A DNA stretch of 64,000 nucleotides. Origin: JAJCYK01 sp965212195 (GTDB lineage Bacteria; Bacteroidota; Bacteroidia; Cytophagales; Cyclobacteriaceae). The notes below the pieces were generated by a model that had not been told where the DNA came from, searched no databases, and saw only the letters and a program-made list of their open reading frames with translations. Position 1 is the first letter of the stretch. The number at the start of each line of letters is the position of its first letter. Shown piece by piece: positions 16,337 through 25,067 of this stretch. The translations under genes and the position numbers were made by a program. Location: positions 221,912-285,911 of the forward strand of contig CBDBUW010000021.1 in assembly GCA_965212195.1 (NCBI GenBank). The letters run 5' to 3'.

Positions 16337-16939
16337 TCAAGTATTTGCCTGCGGCTGTATCCTGACTTTCTTGAGTCTGGAGCAACGTTCTTGAAAAAGA
16401 GCTTTAGTGGAATGGGGTACTTCTAGAAGTATTATACAAAGCGTGGTCAACTGCTGATTCGAAATATTAAGGTTAAGCTCTTTTATGACTCTCATTACTG
16501 AGTTCATCTCAGGGTAATTAAATGTCAGTTTCCAGGTCTCGCTAGGCTCTTTTTCCACGATTTTTCCTTTTTCTATCGCGGATTTGGAAACTTCTTTATA
16601 AGCTTGTGTTAATCCGCCTATGCCCAGCTTGGTACCCCCGAAGTACCGCACTACTACCACCATTACATTGGTTAGGTTGTGCGCCCGGATCTGCCGTAAG
16701 ATAGGATCACCGGCGCTGTGCCTGGGTTCTCCTGCATCATTAGACCGGTATACTTGCCCGTCAACTCCCAAAACATATGCATAACAATGATGTCGGGCTT
16801 GATGATGGAGCTTCTGTAAGTTCAAAAGAAGTTCCTTAACCCCATCGGTAGTGGTGACAGGGTAGGCAAAGGCTAAAAATTTACTCCCTTTTTCCTTGTA
16901 GCAGCTCTGGGAACTTTCAGCTAATGTACGGTAAGTCAT
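16337..16939 (-). CDS. yigZ: YigZ/IMPACT family protein
   Basis: The 200-aa protein contains the UPF0029 N-terminal domain with the hallmark HHQARHHCYAYVLG (about residues 44-57), RSNDAGEPRHSAGDPILRQI and VVVRYFGGTKLGIGGL, followed by a short ferredoxin-like C-terminal domain. Family members are small cytoplasmic proteins related to the eukaryotic translation regulator IMPACT; the bacterial role is not firmly known. Its ATG overlaps the TAA of the upstream TPR gene by one base (TAATG), which suggests coupling. Confidence 0.93.
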   Translation of the reverse strand: MTYRTLAESSQSCYKEKGSKFLAFAYPVTTTDGVKELLLNLQKLHHQARHHCYAYVLGVDGQVYRSNDAGEPRHSAGDPILRQIRAHNLTNVMVVVVRYFGGTKLGIGGLTQAYKEVSKSAIEKGKIVEKEPSETWKLTFNYPEMNSVMRVIKELNLNISNQQLTTLCIILLEVPHSTKALFQERCSRLKKVRIQPQANT

Positions 16940-18060
16940 TAATTATTTCGAAGATAGGCTTTTGCCTGATCTTTTATGGTATCGTATTGTGCTAATTTCA
17001 AGGCTTGCTTGTAATGATCCCGTGCCTGGTTATGGTCACCGCTGGCCTGATTAATGCGGGCAATGCCTATGTGGGCCAGGCTCTTTTTATTGTCGGCACG
17101 CGGTCCCAGATCTTTTCCGGTGTCCAGACTTTTGGTATACCAGATCAATGCCTTGCCGGGATTTGTTTCGAATTGCTCAAGATATACCCCATAAAAGATC
17201 TCTCCTGACATGCGATAGAAAGTCTTCTTCTGTTGAAGTAAATTTTGGATAATGGGGTAAGCTTGCTGATAATTTCCTGCGGCTAACAACGCTTCGGTAA
17301 AGTTGATCTTAAAGAAGATGTTATTGGGATATTGCTCTACCAGTTGCCCGCTAAATTTGACGGCAATCTCAGGTTTTTGTTCATACCGTAGGTTGAGATG
17401 GGCCAAGTACATGGCAGCCTCAGCCTTGGTGAATGTAGCTATCTTGCTGGCCTCCTCCAGTTGCTCCAGACCCAGCCGCTTGTTCCCAGAGCGAAAGAAC
17501 CACATAAAAGGTTTATAAACAGGATTAGATTCAGGATATTGAACGCGATAGTAGTTGTAAAGCCCTGTGGAGAAGTAAAATTCAGGGCTTTGGTCCATCA
17601 GCCCAAAACCCAGTTTCATGAAATGATAGGCGCGTTTGGCGGCACTCAAGGCCTTGAAAGTAGATCCGTCCTCATCATAGAATTGCGCCAGCCAGCTGTT
17701 TATGGCCATGGCGAAGAAAACACCTTCCATGTGCTTGGGATCATCTTGAAGCATCTTCTTGGTAAGATCTAGAGAGAGTTGTAGGTGTCCGTTTAGTTGA
17801 TTGAATTCCTTGCTGTCAATTTCCAGAGGATTTGAGCTCCAGTTGGTATTCAGGGCCCTCATCATAGGACCAACTGGGTGCTTTGGCATTAGCTGCTCCA
17901 CTTTTTCTATATATCCAACCGCCTTATGGCTTTCGGCATTATATATGTGGAACAGCCCTTTCTTAACAATAGCCAGAGCATGAGGATCTTCCAAAAGCCT
18001 CTGCTGTGGATAGGACTTAAAACTGGAAATGAAGACGAAAAAAATTACCCAATATTTCAT
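16939..18060 (-). CDS. Exported TPR-like protein, paralogue 1
   Basis: The 373-aa protein has a signal peptide (FFVFISSFKSYPQQ) and helical repeat content of TPR type. It shares a long conserved core with the gene immediately upstream, including TGLYNYYR, YKPFMWFFRSGNKRLG and a C-terminal run of TPR units ending HYKQALKLAQYD. The pair thus arose by tandem duplication. No family name is recognised; location is probably periplasmic. It is followed by yigZ with a one-base overlap and preceded by its paralogue across 48 nt. Confidence 0.85.
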   Translation of the reverse strand: MKYWVIFFVFISSFKSYPQQRLLEDPHALAIVKKGLFHIYNAESHKAVGYIEKVEQLMPKHPVGPMMRALNTNWSSNPLEIDSKEFNQLNGHLQLSLDLTKKMLQDDPKHMEGVFFAMAINSWLAQFYDEDGSTFKALSAAKRAYHFMKLGFGLMDQSPEFYFSTGLYNYYRVQYPESNPVYKPFMWFFRSGNKRLGLEQLEEASKIATFTKAEAAMYLAHLNLRYEQKPEIAVKFSGQLVEQYPNNIFFKINFTEALLAAGNYQQAYPIIQNLLQQKKTFYRMSGEIFYGVYLEQFETNPGKALIWYTKSLDTGKDLGPRADNKKSLAHIGIARINQASGDHNQARDHYKQALKLAQYDTIKDQAKAYLRNN

Positions 18061-18108
18061 GTTCGGTACCGTCCAGCTAAAGAACGTCAGCTGGATGCCA
18101 ATGGTATA

Positions 18109-19227
18109 CTAGTTCAGATGATTTTTTGCCTCCTCTTTCATGGCTTTGGTATAAGCCTGGTCCAAAGCTTCTTTAAAATACTTTCGGGCTTCAGGATCCT
18201 TTTTTCGTTTATAGATTCGACCTAATCCCATGTAGGCGAAAGCTTCCAGGTGATCTCGGTCCATATCGTGCTCGTCATTCAGGGATAGGGCCTTGCGGTA
18301 TAGCTTTTCCGCTTTGTCATAATCCTGGTATTGTTTTTCCTGTATTACCGCCATAAACAGGTCACCGTAAATTTTCAGATATGGACTCCTTTGTCTTTGT
18401 AATTTGACGGCCAATGGTTGTGCTTCCCGAAATTGATTGTTAATAATAAGGCTCTCCAAGTAAATAGCGATAAAAGTCAGGTTGTTGGGATAGGTACGGT
18501 GGAGATCCCGAGCCTGTCTCAACGCTTTCTCCGGGACATATTCATAGCGCATGTATATATAGCTAAGGTAGTATTTGGCAATTACATGAGCTATAGAGGC
18601 TTCCCTGGCGGCTTTTTCCAATTGTTGAACACCTAACTTTTTATTGCCTTTCATAAAAAATGACATAAAAGGTTTATAGATGGGATAGGCTTCCGGGTAA
18701 TATTCGCGGTAGTAATTATATAATCCCGTGGAGAGATAAAACTCCGTAAGGTCATCCAGTTTTTTACTGCCTAACTTGATGTAGTTATAAGCCCTTTTGG
18801 CAGCTCCCACTGCCTTAAAGCTGCGACCAGATTCCGCATAGCTTTCCGCTAACAGCCCTTGAGAGGCTAAGGCCAGAAAAATGGCCTCGGGATTCCCGGG
18901 ATCGCTGGCCAGTACTTGTAAAGAACGTTGATACGAGCGGTCCAGATAATCCTGAAATTGTTGGAGTTGTTTATCTTCAAGATGAATAGGGTAGTGCATC
19001 CAGTACAACTGCAGGGCTTTCATAAGATCGGGAATAGCACTGCCCTGCAATTTCTTCTCAAGTCTGGCAATGATCTGTTGCGATTGAGTAAATTCTTGGT
19101 TGTAAATAAGTTCTATGCCTTCTCTAACCTCTTCCAAATACACCTCAGAGGAGTTTTGGGCTTGAAGTCGAGGGTAGAAAATCAAAAAAACGGCAATTAC
19201 GGTAAAAACAATTCTCATTCTGTCCAT
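18109..19227 (-). CDS. Exported TPR-like protein, paralogue 2
   Basis: The 372-aa protein is the sister of the downstream gene, with matching length, signal peptide (VFTVIAVFLIFYPRLQAQ), and conserved blocks TGLYNYYREYYPEAYPIYKP and GNKKLGVQQLE, then C-terminal TPR units (YRKALSLNDEHDMDRDHLEA, YFKEALDQAY). Divergence is substantial, so the duplication is old. The start codon follows directly after the stop of the DMT transporter gene (TAA then ATG), so it is translated from the same message. Confidence 0.85.
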   Translation of the reverse strand: MDRMRIVFTVIAVFLIFYPRLQAQNSSEVYLEEVREGIELIYNQEFTQSQQIIARLEKKLQGSAIPDLMKALQLYWMHYPIHLEDKQLQQFQDYLDRSYQRSLQVLASDPGNPEAIFLALASQGLLAESYAESGRSFKAVGAAKRAYNYIKLGSKKLDDLTEFYLSTGLYNYYREYYPEAYPIYKPFMSFFMKGNKKLGVQQLEKAAREASIAHVIAKYYLSYIYMRYEYVPEKALRQARDLHRTYPNNLTFIAIYLESLIINNQFREAQPLAVKLQRQRSPYLKIYGDLFMAVIQEKQYQDYDKAEKLYRKALSLNDEHDMDRDHLEAFAYMGLGRIYKRKKDPEARKYFKEALDQAYTKAMKEEAKNHLN

Positions 19228-20124
19228 TTAATTCAACCAAATAATGAGTTCCTGATAGGATATCATTATTACGGAAATCACTGCTAATATGATGCCTATT
19301 TTGTTAATTGATAACAATCTCTCCTTAAAAATAATTACCGCGGCTAAAGTTGAGCCCAGGATAATCCCCACGTTAAATAAAGGGAATAAAACCGCTCCAT
19401 CGTTATCAAAAGCAGTTAAGGCTTTGACTATGAAGTACATAGAAAAAAAATTAGGCACGCCGAGATACAGACCTCCCCAGATACTCCTGGGGCGTATGGG
19501 CTCCCACCGTACCAGAAGTATGATAATACCTATTACGGCAGCGGTTATGAAAATGATCCATATAAATGTCACCTGCGATTCTATGGTCAAATAACGGTAA
19601 TTTACATAGTTAATAATGGTGTCCAGCGTGCCGGCCAAGAGAAAAAGCGCTAATGGCAAGGCCTGTTTAATCCCTCTTTGAGCCCATGATATGTAATTTG
19701 AAGGTTCTTTAATGGAAGTCAATATCACGGCTGCCAATGCCAGGGTTATGCCAAGATAATTCCAGATATTGAATGGGTGGACGGAGGTTTTAAATATGAA
19801 CAAGGCAAAAACCACCGGAATTATCAAAGACATCTTAGAAGATATGGTGGCAATGGTAATCCCAAATGCATTGGTAGTTAATCCTAAAATATAAAAGGTG
19901 GCGATAAAAATAGATCCCAAAATTATAGCAAAATATTGCCAGCTGGCTCCCTGCGGTGAGAGTATTCCCAGGTTATCAGGGGATAAAAAAAGAGCCCCCA
20001 TCAAGGCACAAACAATATAATTGAAGACCACCGCCTGAAATACCGGGATCCTCCATCTGTTAAAGGTTTTGAAGGCTACAAACAGGGCGACATTCAGCAG
20101 AATGCTAATAGTTAGAAAGTTCAT
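19228..20124 (-). CDS. EamA/DMT-superfamily transporter
   Basis: The 298-aa protein has ten predicted membrane helices in two five-helix halves, as in drug/metabolite transporters; the second half ends with the pattern VLFPLFNVGIILGSTLAAVI and FKERLL, typical of EamA repeats. It is likely an exporter or permease for a small metabolite; the substrate is unknown. It heads a six-gene minus-strand unit (DMT transporter, two TPR paralogues, yigZ, DUF1697, aldo/keto reductase). The glycan locus starts divergently 69 nt away. Confidence 0.88.
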   Translation of the reverse strand: MNFLTISILLNVALFVAFKTFNRWRIPVFQAVVFNYIVCALMGALFLSPDNLGILSPQGASWQYFAIILGSIFIATFYILGLTTNAFGITIATISSKMSLIIPVVFALFIFKTSVHPFNIWNYLGITLALAAVILTSIKEPSNYISWAQRGIKQALPLALFLLAGTLDTIINYVNYRYLTIESQVTFIWIIFITAAVIGIIILLVRWEPIRPRSIWGGLYLGVPNFFSMYFIVKALTAFDNDGAVLFPLFNVGIILGSTLAAVIIFKERLLSINKIGIILAVISVIMISYQELIIWLN

Positions 20125-20193
20125 GGTGGTGGGCTTAAATTACCCACATAAATCGATAATTATAAATTCTTACTCTTATATTCAGGGTTATAA

Positions 20194-20604
20194 ATGAAAT
20201 CAATTAAGGATCCGTTCCTTTTTGCGGTCAAAGAGTATCGGGACTCCAATGGTATTATTGGAATCGTGGAAGATAGTGAAATCCCCATGGCCATCCGCAG
20301 GGTGTTTTGGTTGACGGAAGTACCGGATAATACCACAAGAGGTGGGCATGCTCATCACCAATCCCAACAAGTATTAATCTGCTCCCAGGGTGAGATCATG
20401 GTCAAATTAGAGGACTTGCAGGGCAGGTCATTCGACTATTGCCTCAAACCAAAGGGGCTGGCACTTTACATTCCACCTTTGGTATGGGGAGAATATACCT
20501 TCGATAAAAGCGCCCGGGCCATTTGCCTGGCCTCCGATCTTTTTGATGAGGGCGATTATATTCGGGATTACCAGGTTTTTAAAAGATTACAGCATGCCAA
20601 CTAA
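20194..20604 (+). CDS. FdtA/WxcM-like sugar 3,4-ketoisomerase (cupin)
   Basis: The 136-aa protein is a single cupin with the FdtA/QdtA signature: EIPMAIRRVFWLTEVP, then RGGHAHHQSQQVL with metal or catalytic histidines, and YIPPLVWGEYTF near residue 90. Characterised members isomerise dTDP-4-keto-6-deoxyglucose to the 3-keto sugar, the step before a 3-amino sugar such as Fuc3NAc or Qui3NAc. It opens a six-gene glycan unit, but no aminotransferase or rmlAB genes are in the window, so the rest of the sugar pathway must be elsewhere. Its 3' end overlaps the next gene by 11 nt. Confidence 0.88.
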   Translation: MKSIKDPFLFAVKEYRDSNGIIGIVEDSEIPMAIRRVFWLTEVPDNTTRGGHAHHQSQQVLICSQGEIMVKLEDLQGRSFDYCLKPKGLALYIPPLVWGEYTFDKSARAICLASDLFDEGDYIRDYQVFKRLQHAN

Positions 20605-21529
20605 CTTAGCTGATTCCATAGTAGTAGTCTCAGATCTACCTAAAACTCCTGTACAATTTGCCTACCGGCAAAGTTTCTACCATAGTGAGGAGTATCTAAA
20701 GGCCCAGGCACACCCCTGCCGACGGTCATACTGGTTGTTGGACCATTTACGAAAGGACATTCTGGGTAATATACATTTTGATTTGACCGGTGATAAGGCG
20801 GTTAGTCACTCTCAAGCGCCTTTTGGATCCTTTAATGGGCTAGACCTTAATCCAGACCAACTTCTGCTGTTGCTGCAATATTTGGAGGAAGATTTGAAAG
20901 CCAGTGGGATCAACCAGATCACTTTTAATCACCCTTCCTTCATCTATGGAGGAGAGGCCTGGCTGGGGCTGTTAGTGGACCATGCCTACGAATGCACTCC
21001 CTTGATAAATCACCATTTAGAAGTGGACAGTATGAAGTTCATTCAAAAAATCCACCGCATGGAGCAACGCAAATTAGTCAAGGCCAAAAACCTGGAGTTT
21101 ATCATATACAATGTTGATAGCGCTCCGGAGGTCTTTGACTTTGTGGCGTACTGCCGGGAGAAGAAGCAACAGACACTTTCGCTGGAAAAAGACACCTTTG
21201 TAAAGTCCGTAAGGGCTAATGCCCGCAATTTTATAATGTCGGGGGTACATTATCAGGGCACTTTAATCGCGGCTATGGTCACTGTTCGTGTTTATCCGCA
21301 AATATGGTATAACTTTTACCCCGCTCACCATCCTCGGTTTGATAAAGTGAGCCCTTTGGTATTCCTAACTCAACAGCTTTACCAAATGGCCTTCGCTCAG
21401 GGTGTAAAGATTTTGGACCTGGGCACTTCCTACGCAAATGAACAACCTTTATCGGGCTTGATCTCTTTTAAAGAGAGGCTGGGAGGGGTCGCTTCTTCCA
21501 AATGGATCTGCAGAAAGCAATCCCTATAG
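20594..21529 (+). CDS. GNAT/FemAB-like acyltransferase
   Basis: The 311-aa product (ATG at 20594, preferred over an upstream start within the cupin gene) has a two-domain GNAT-like pattern: a first part around residues 25-165 and a second part with LIAAMVTVRVYPQIWYNFYP and a C-terminal ILDLGTSYANEQPLSGLISF, which is characteristic of the FemAB-like GNAT proteins in polysaccharide clusters. These transfer acyl or aminoacyl groups. Coupling to an FdtA-like isomerase suggests N-acylation of the amino sugar, but this is inference. The next gene's ATG follows its TAG directly. Confidence 0.75.
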   Translation: MPTNLADSIVVVSDLPKTPVQFAYRQSFYHSEEYLKAQAHPCRRSYWLLDHLRKDILGNIHFDLTGDKAVSHSQAPFGSFNGLDLNPDQLLLLLQYLEEDLKASGINQITFNHPSFIYGGEAWLGLLVDHAYECTPLINHHLEVDSMKFIQKIHRMEQRKLVKAKNLEFIIYNVDSAPEVFDFVAYCREKKQQTLSLEKDTFVKSVRANARNFIMSGVHYQGTLIAAMVTVRVYPQIWYNFYPAHHPRFDKVSPLVFLTQQLYQMAFAQGVKILDLGTSYANEQPLSGLISFKERLGGVASSKWICRKQSL

Positions 21530-22936
21530 ATGAGCCCGAAACTTAGCCTTTGGAAAGCATTTCTGCACCTGGGTGTTTATAAATACTCTGCAGAGATTTT
21601 GGCTTTTCTGGGCTCCATAATAATTTCCAGATTACTGACTCCTTCGGAGTATGGGTTAATAGCCATGATTGCGGTGGGCTATCTTTTTATAGCACGTTTT
21701 AGCAATCCTGGGTATACTGATATGGTAATCCGTGAAGCGAACAGCTCAGATCATCGCAGTGAAATCCAGTGGATATTTGCCCTTCACGGATTGTTGCTAG
21801 GCCTGATTATGTTGATTATGGCCTACCCCTTAAGCTGGTTTTACCATGAACCCGGTATTGTTGTTCCCGCCCTGGTATACGGAGCGATATTATTTCTTTA
21901 TGCATTGCCAGGGGCCTCGGAGTCTTTCATAATGAAAAGGAAAGAGCTGGCGCTTATTTTCAGAACGGAGCTGTGGGGTACGGTTTTGGGACTAGTGCTT
22001 ACTGTAGCCCTGGCCTATTTTGGCTGGTCCTATTGGTCCTTGATCTTGCCTCATCTTATTATTCCACTTTTTTATCTGGCGGTCTATCAGTATTGTGAGC
22101 CTATTCCCTGGAAGATGCCTTCCCTAAAATCATTAAAATATGTTGTCCTAAAAATGCGCTCACTGGTTACCCAGATCAGTAAAGTGAATCTGGTGGAATA
22201 TTGGGAAGATCAGGCTGACAATTTCTGGATTGGACGATTACAGGGAAGTGCAGTTTTGGGGGTTTACAACCGGGCTTTCCTGGTATCCCACCTCCCCAGG
22301 GCTTTGTTCAAACCCCTCATCAATTCAGTACTGCTCCCTGAATGGCAAGAGTACCCCGATTACCCCCATCAAATCAACCGTACTTATGGCTCTCTGATCA
22401 CCGTGATCTTGAGTTTATGTACCCTACCCATGGTAGTAGTAATGTTATTTCCTGAAACGATATCGGTGTGGTTATGGGGTAAGAATTGGGCTGGAGTGGC
22501 CCCATTCCTAGGGGTCCTAGCCCTGGTAATGGGTTTCCAAGTGGTTTGCAGCACATCCAGGGTCATGTTTGTGCTGGCCCGAAAGGAAAGACTTTATACA
22601 AGATATGCCTGGATCCATGGAACGGTTATTATTTTGGTGGTTACCGTTACCGCGTTTATATCAATCGACACCCTGGTGCAGGCATTGGTGTTGGCGGTGC
22701 TGTTGGTTAAGGTGCCTTCCTTTGCATTTTGGTGTTTGAGAAATTCATTGAATCTCACCTGGAAAGAAATTGGTAGTCTTTTAGGGTTTCCGTGGGGGGT
22801 ACACGTAATGACCTGGTTACTGGTAGTACTGGATCTCTCACAACTGCTGGTCTTTCCTTTATTGGTATTAGCTGGCTGGTCATTGGTAAATTTGTACCGG
22901 GAGCGCCGTATATTTACTGCAGATGGCGAGCCTTAA
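21530..22936 (+). CDS. Polysaccharide flippase (Wzx/WzxC-like, MOP superfamily)
   Basis: The 468-aa protein has about twelve to fourteen membrane helices and a start typical of WzxC-type exporters: an amphipathic N-terminus then IIISRLLTPSEYGLIAMIAV (about residues 29-48). A loop near residue 225 (LVEYWEDQADNFWIGRLQGS) is a hallmark of the family. It should move lipid-linked oligosaccharide repeat units across the inner membrane. Its 3' end overlaps the fucosyltransferase-like gene by 14 nt. No polymerase (wzy) gene is present within the cluster. Confidence 0.9.
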   Translation: MSPKLSLWKAFLHLGVYKYSAEILAFLGSIIISRLLTPSEYGLIAMIAVGYLFIARFSNPGYTDMVIREANSSDHRSEIQWIFALHGLLLGLIMLIMAYPLSWFYHEPGIVVPALVYGAILFLYALPGASESFIMKRKELALIFRTELWGTVLGLVLTVALAYFGWSYWSLILPHLIIPLFYLAVYQYCEPIPWKMPSLKSLKYVVLKMRSLVTQISKVNLVEYWEDQADNFWIGRLQGSAVLGVYNRAFLVSHLPRALFKPLINSVLLPEWQEYPDYPHQINRTYGSLITVILSLCTLPMVVVMLFPETISVWLWGKNWAGVAPFLGVLALVMGFQVVCSTSRVMFVLARKERLYTRYAWIHGTVIILVVTVTAFISIDTLVQALVLAVLLVKVPSFAFWCLRNSLNLTWKEIGSLLGFPWGVHVMTWLLVVLDLSQLLVFPLLVLAGWSLVNLYRERRIFTADGEP

Positions 22937-23837
22937 ACTTACACCATTAAGAAAAGAGCAACTTGGTCAGCCACACTCGGTATATCAGATATCCTGCGAG
23001 GGGAAGCATTGTGACTGTAGCCAATTTGGAGAACATTGCCGACGAGGGTTTTTCAGCTTGTGGCTGCAAGCCGTTTACGGTTTGTACTTTGCTGAAATCC
23101 ATGGGTTATCAGCCTATGTGAATTTTGGCAATAGACCCTACCTGTACAGCGACCCCGGGCGATTTTTAGGCAACAGCAATTTCTGGGAGTATTATTATCC
23201 ACAAAAAAAATCTCAAACAGCAAAAGTGGTGGTTGCTAGTCGTTATAAGGAAGACTATCCCTTACGTATCTGGCACCGCCGGCATTGGAACCAACTTCAT
23301 GAAAAAATAGTGAGCACCCTGAATTTGCGTCCGGAGGTAGAACAATACATCCAAGCCTTGTGTTCTCGCATCAAAGGAGCCACCCTGGGTATCCAGGTAC
23401 GCTTGACGGACCACCCTGACGAAATAGAGGCTGTAAGTATGGACCGATATCATCGGATACTGGAGCAGGAACAGCATCGTTTCCGATATTTTTTTGTAGC
23501 TACTGATGACCAAAGAGTGATAAGTAATTTGATTGATCGGTGGGGAGAGGAGCGTATCCTGTATCAGGAAGCCACACGCTCTCAAAGCCAACGGGCCGTG
23601 CACACTAACCTCAAATACCAAGATCGCTACCATCTGGGCTTGGAGGTTCTGGCGGATTGCTATGCGCTTAGCAAGTGCCAGCATTGCCTACTGGTACACA
23701 GCAATATCAGTTATGCTGCGTTACTGTTAAACCCGGAATTAAGCTTTACCCTATTGGAGACCTTCAACAGCAAGGTGCAGCGATGGAAAACTAGTTTGCT
23801 TTACCACCTGGATCAATGGAGAATCCGCAAAATGTAA
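22923..23837 (+). CDS. Fucosyltransferase-like GT (GT23/O-FucT fold)
   Basis: The 304-aa protein contains ATLGIQVRLTDH (about 153-164), DRYHRILEQE, YFFVATDD (about 190-197) and a C-terminal LEVLADCYALSKCQHCLLVH followed by SNISYAALLLNP. This order of motifs matches the GDP-binding half of the GT23 (NodZ/FUT8) and related O-fucosyltransferase enzymes, which have an (H)xRxTD motif, a TDD motif and a late S-N/Q-x-S motif. The N-terminal part is Cys-rich (CEGKHCDCSQFGEHC). Donor is probably GDP-fucose or another GDP-sugar; acceptor unknown. Confidence 0.68.
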   Translation: MASLKLTPLRKEQLGQPHSVYQISCEGKHCDCSQFGEHCRRGFFSLWLQAVYGLYFAEIHGLSAYVNFGNRPYLYSDPGRFLGNSNFWEYYYPQKKSQTAKVVVASRYKEDYPLRIWHRRHWNQLHEKIVSTLNLRPEVEQYIQALCSRIKGATLGIQVRLTDHPDEIEAVSMDRYHRILEQEQHRFRYFFVATDDQRVISNLIDRWGEERILYQEATRSQSQRAVHTNLKYQDRYHLGLEVLADCYALSKCQHCLLVHSNISYAALLLNPELSFTLLETFNSKVQRWKTSLLYHLDQWRIRKM

Positions 23838-23849
23838 TAACTTAGTTAT

Positions 23850-25067
23850 ATGCTTGCGCTTAAGCCTTTGAAAAGCCCGCATAGTGTATGTCCGGCTTGT
23901 GGAAAAAGCAACAACTCATTTGACAGTTGTGATTTATTTGGAATCCATATCCTGGGTTCAGGAAATTGTGCGCATTGTGGTGTGCGTTATTATCACAACT
24001 GGCCTTTGGGTCACGGATCGCACTTTCCTATTGCTTTTACGGATAACGGGAAGGCCCGCTATTCTGAAAAAGCTTCACAATGGATGGCCAAACCATTGAT
24101 CAAGGCGGTCAAACAACGACTTGGTTTCTATGCAGAAATACACCGGGTGATCAGACACCCGGCCAAGAATGGGTTGCTATTGAACTGTCTGGACTCCTGT
24201 TATGGTCATATTATTTGGAAGTTGTTCAATGCAGCATACTACCATAAGAAATGGCCTCAGAAAGAGCTGGTGGTCTTGATCCCTAAGCAGTGTGCATGGA
24301 TGGTACCGGATTATGTGGCGGAGATATGGCAAGTGGATGCTCCTATCCATAAATTCGATACCAGAGTGGAAGGGCTCAACGAGTTTGTTGAATCCCTTGA
24401 TCTAAACGCTTTGGAACTGGCGCCGTTGGGAACGCATCTGGACCATAAGCACCTGCCGGTGGAGGATTTTTTTAAAACCAAATCTTTTGATATTGCTACT
24501 TTTTCACAAAGACCATTACAGGTTACATTTATCTGGAGGTCGGATCGTTTTTGGTTACGATCCCGAGGGGAGCGTATATTGTGGATGGTAGGTACCAAAT
24601 ATAACGTCCCCTTAATTCTGAAATGGTTGGGTAATCGCCAGAGATTAGCCATGCAAAAGGTAGCTAAACTGGTCCGAAATGCCATACCAGAGGCCAGCTT
24701 TAGGGTAACCGGTTTGGGTAAGCCAGGGACCTTCATTGGTGTAGAGGATCTCCGCAAGACAAAATTAACTGTTCAAGATGAGCTGGAATGGTGCCGTATC
24801 TATTCAGAAAGCCACCTGGTCTTGGGCGTTCACGGTTCCAGTATGTTAGTTCCTACGGCCCTGGCCGCCGGGTTCATTGAACTGATGCCTTCATACAAAA
24901 TCCCGTTGATGACAGAAGATATTTTGATGCGTCATTCGCCACGTTACCAACTGTATTTAGGCCGTCACCTGGATTTATTAAGTGCCCCTCATTTAGTGGC
25001 CAGGCATATTGTGGACCTGTACCAATCCTTTCCATATCTGCAATCCAATACGGACCAAGTACTATGA
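23850..25067 (+). CDS. GT61-like glycosyltransferase with an N-terminal zinc ribbon
   Basis: The 405-aa protein begins with a treble CxxC pattern, Cys14/Cys17 (CPAC) and Cys40/Cys43 (CAHC), which looks like a zinc ribbon. The C-terminal half contains LVLGVHGSSMLVPTALAAGF (about 323-342), close to the GVHGAGLTN-type motif of GT61/DUF563 enzymes, and then FIELMPSYK. The middle (VTFIWRSDRFWLRSRGER) resembles the R-rich donor-binding strand of that family. A glycosyltransferase role is likely from motifs and context. The zinc ribbon is not a usual part of GT61. Stop and next start overlap as ATGA. Confidence 0.65.
   Translation: MLALKPLKSPHSVCPACGKSNNSFDSCDLFGIHILGSGNCAHCGVRYYHNWPLGHGSHFPIAFTDNGKARYSEKASQWMAKPLIKAVKQRLGFYAEIHRVIRHPAKNGLLLNCLDSCYGHIIWKLFNAAYYHKKWPQKELVVLIPKQCAWMVPDYVAEIWQVDAPIHKFDTRVEGLNEFVESLDLNALELAPLGTHLDHKHLPVEDFFKTKSFDIATFSQRPLQVTFIWRSDRFWLRSRGERILWMVGTKYNVPLILKWLGNRQRLAMQKVAKLVRNAIPEASFRVTGLGKPGTFIGVEDLRKTKLTVQDELEWCRIYSESHLVLGVHGSSMLVPTALAAGFIELMPSYKIPLMTEDILMRHSPRYQLYLGRHLDLLSAPHLVARHIVDLYQSFPYLQSNTDQVL

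Noticed and set aside
17398..17772. 124-codon plus-strand frame
   Set aside because: It is fully inside a TPR gene on the other strand and has no independent coding sense.
24311..24757. 148-codon minus-strand frame
   Set aside because: It lies opposite the GT61-like gene, whose motifs and position in a tight operon show which strand is coding.
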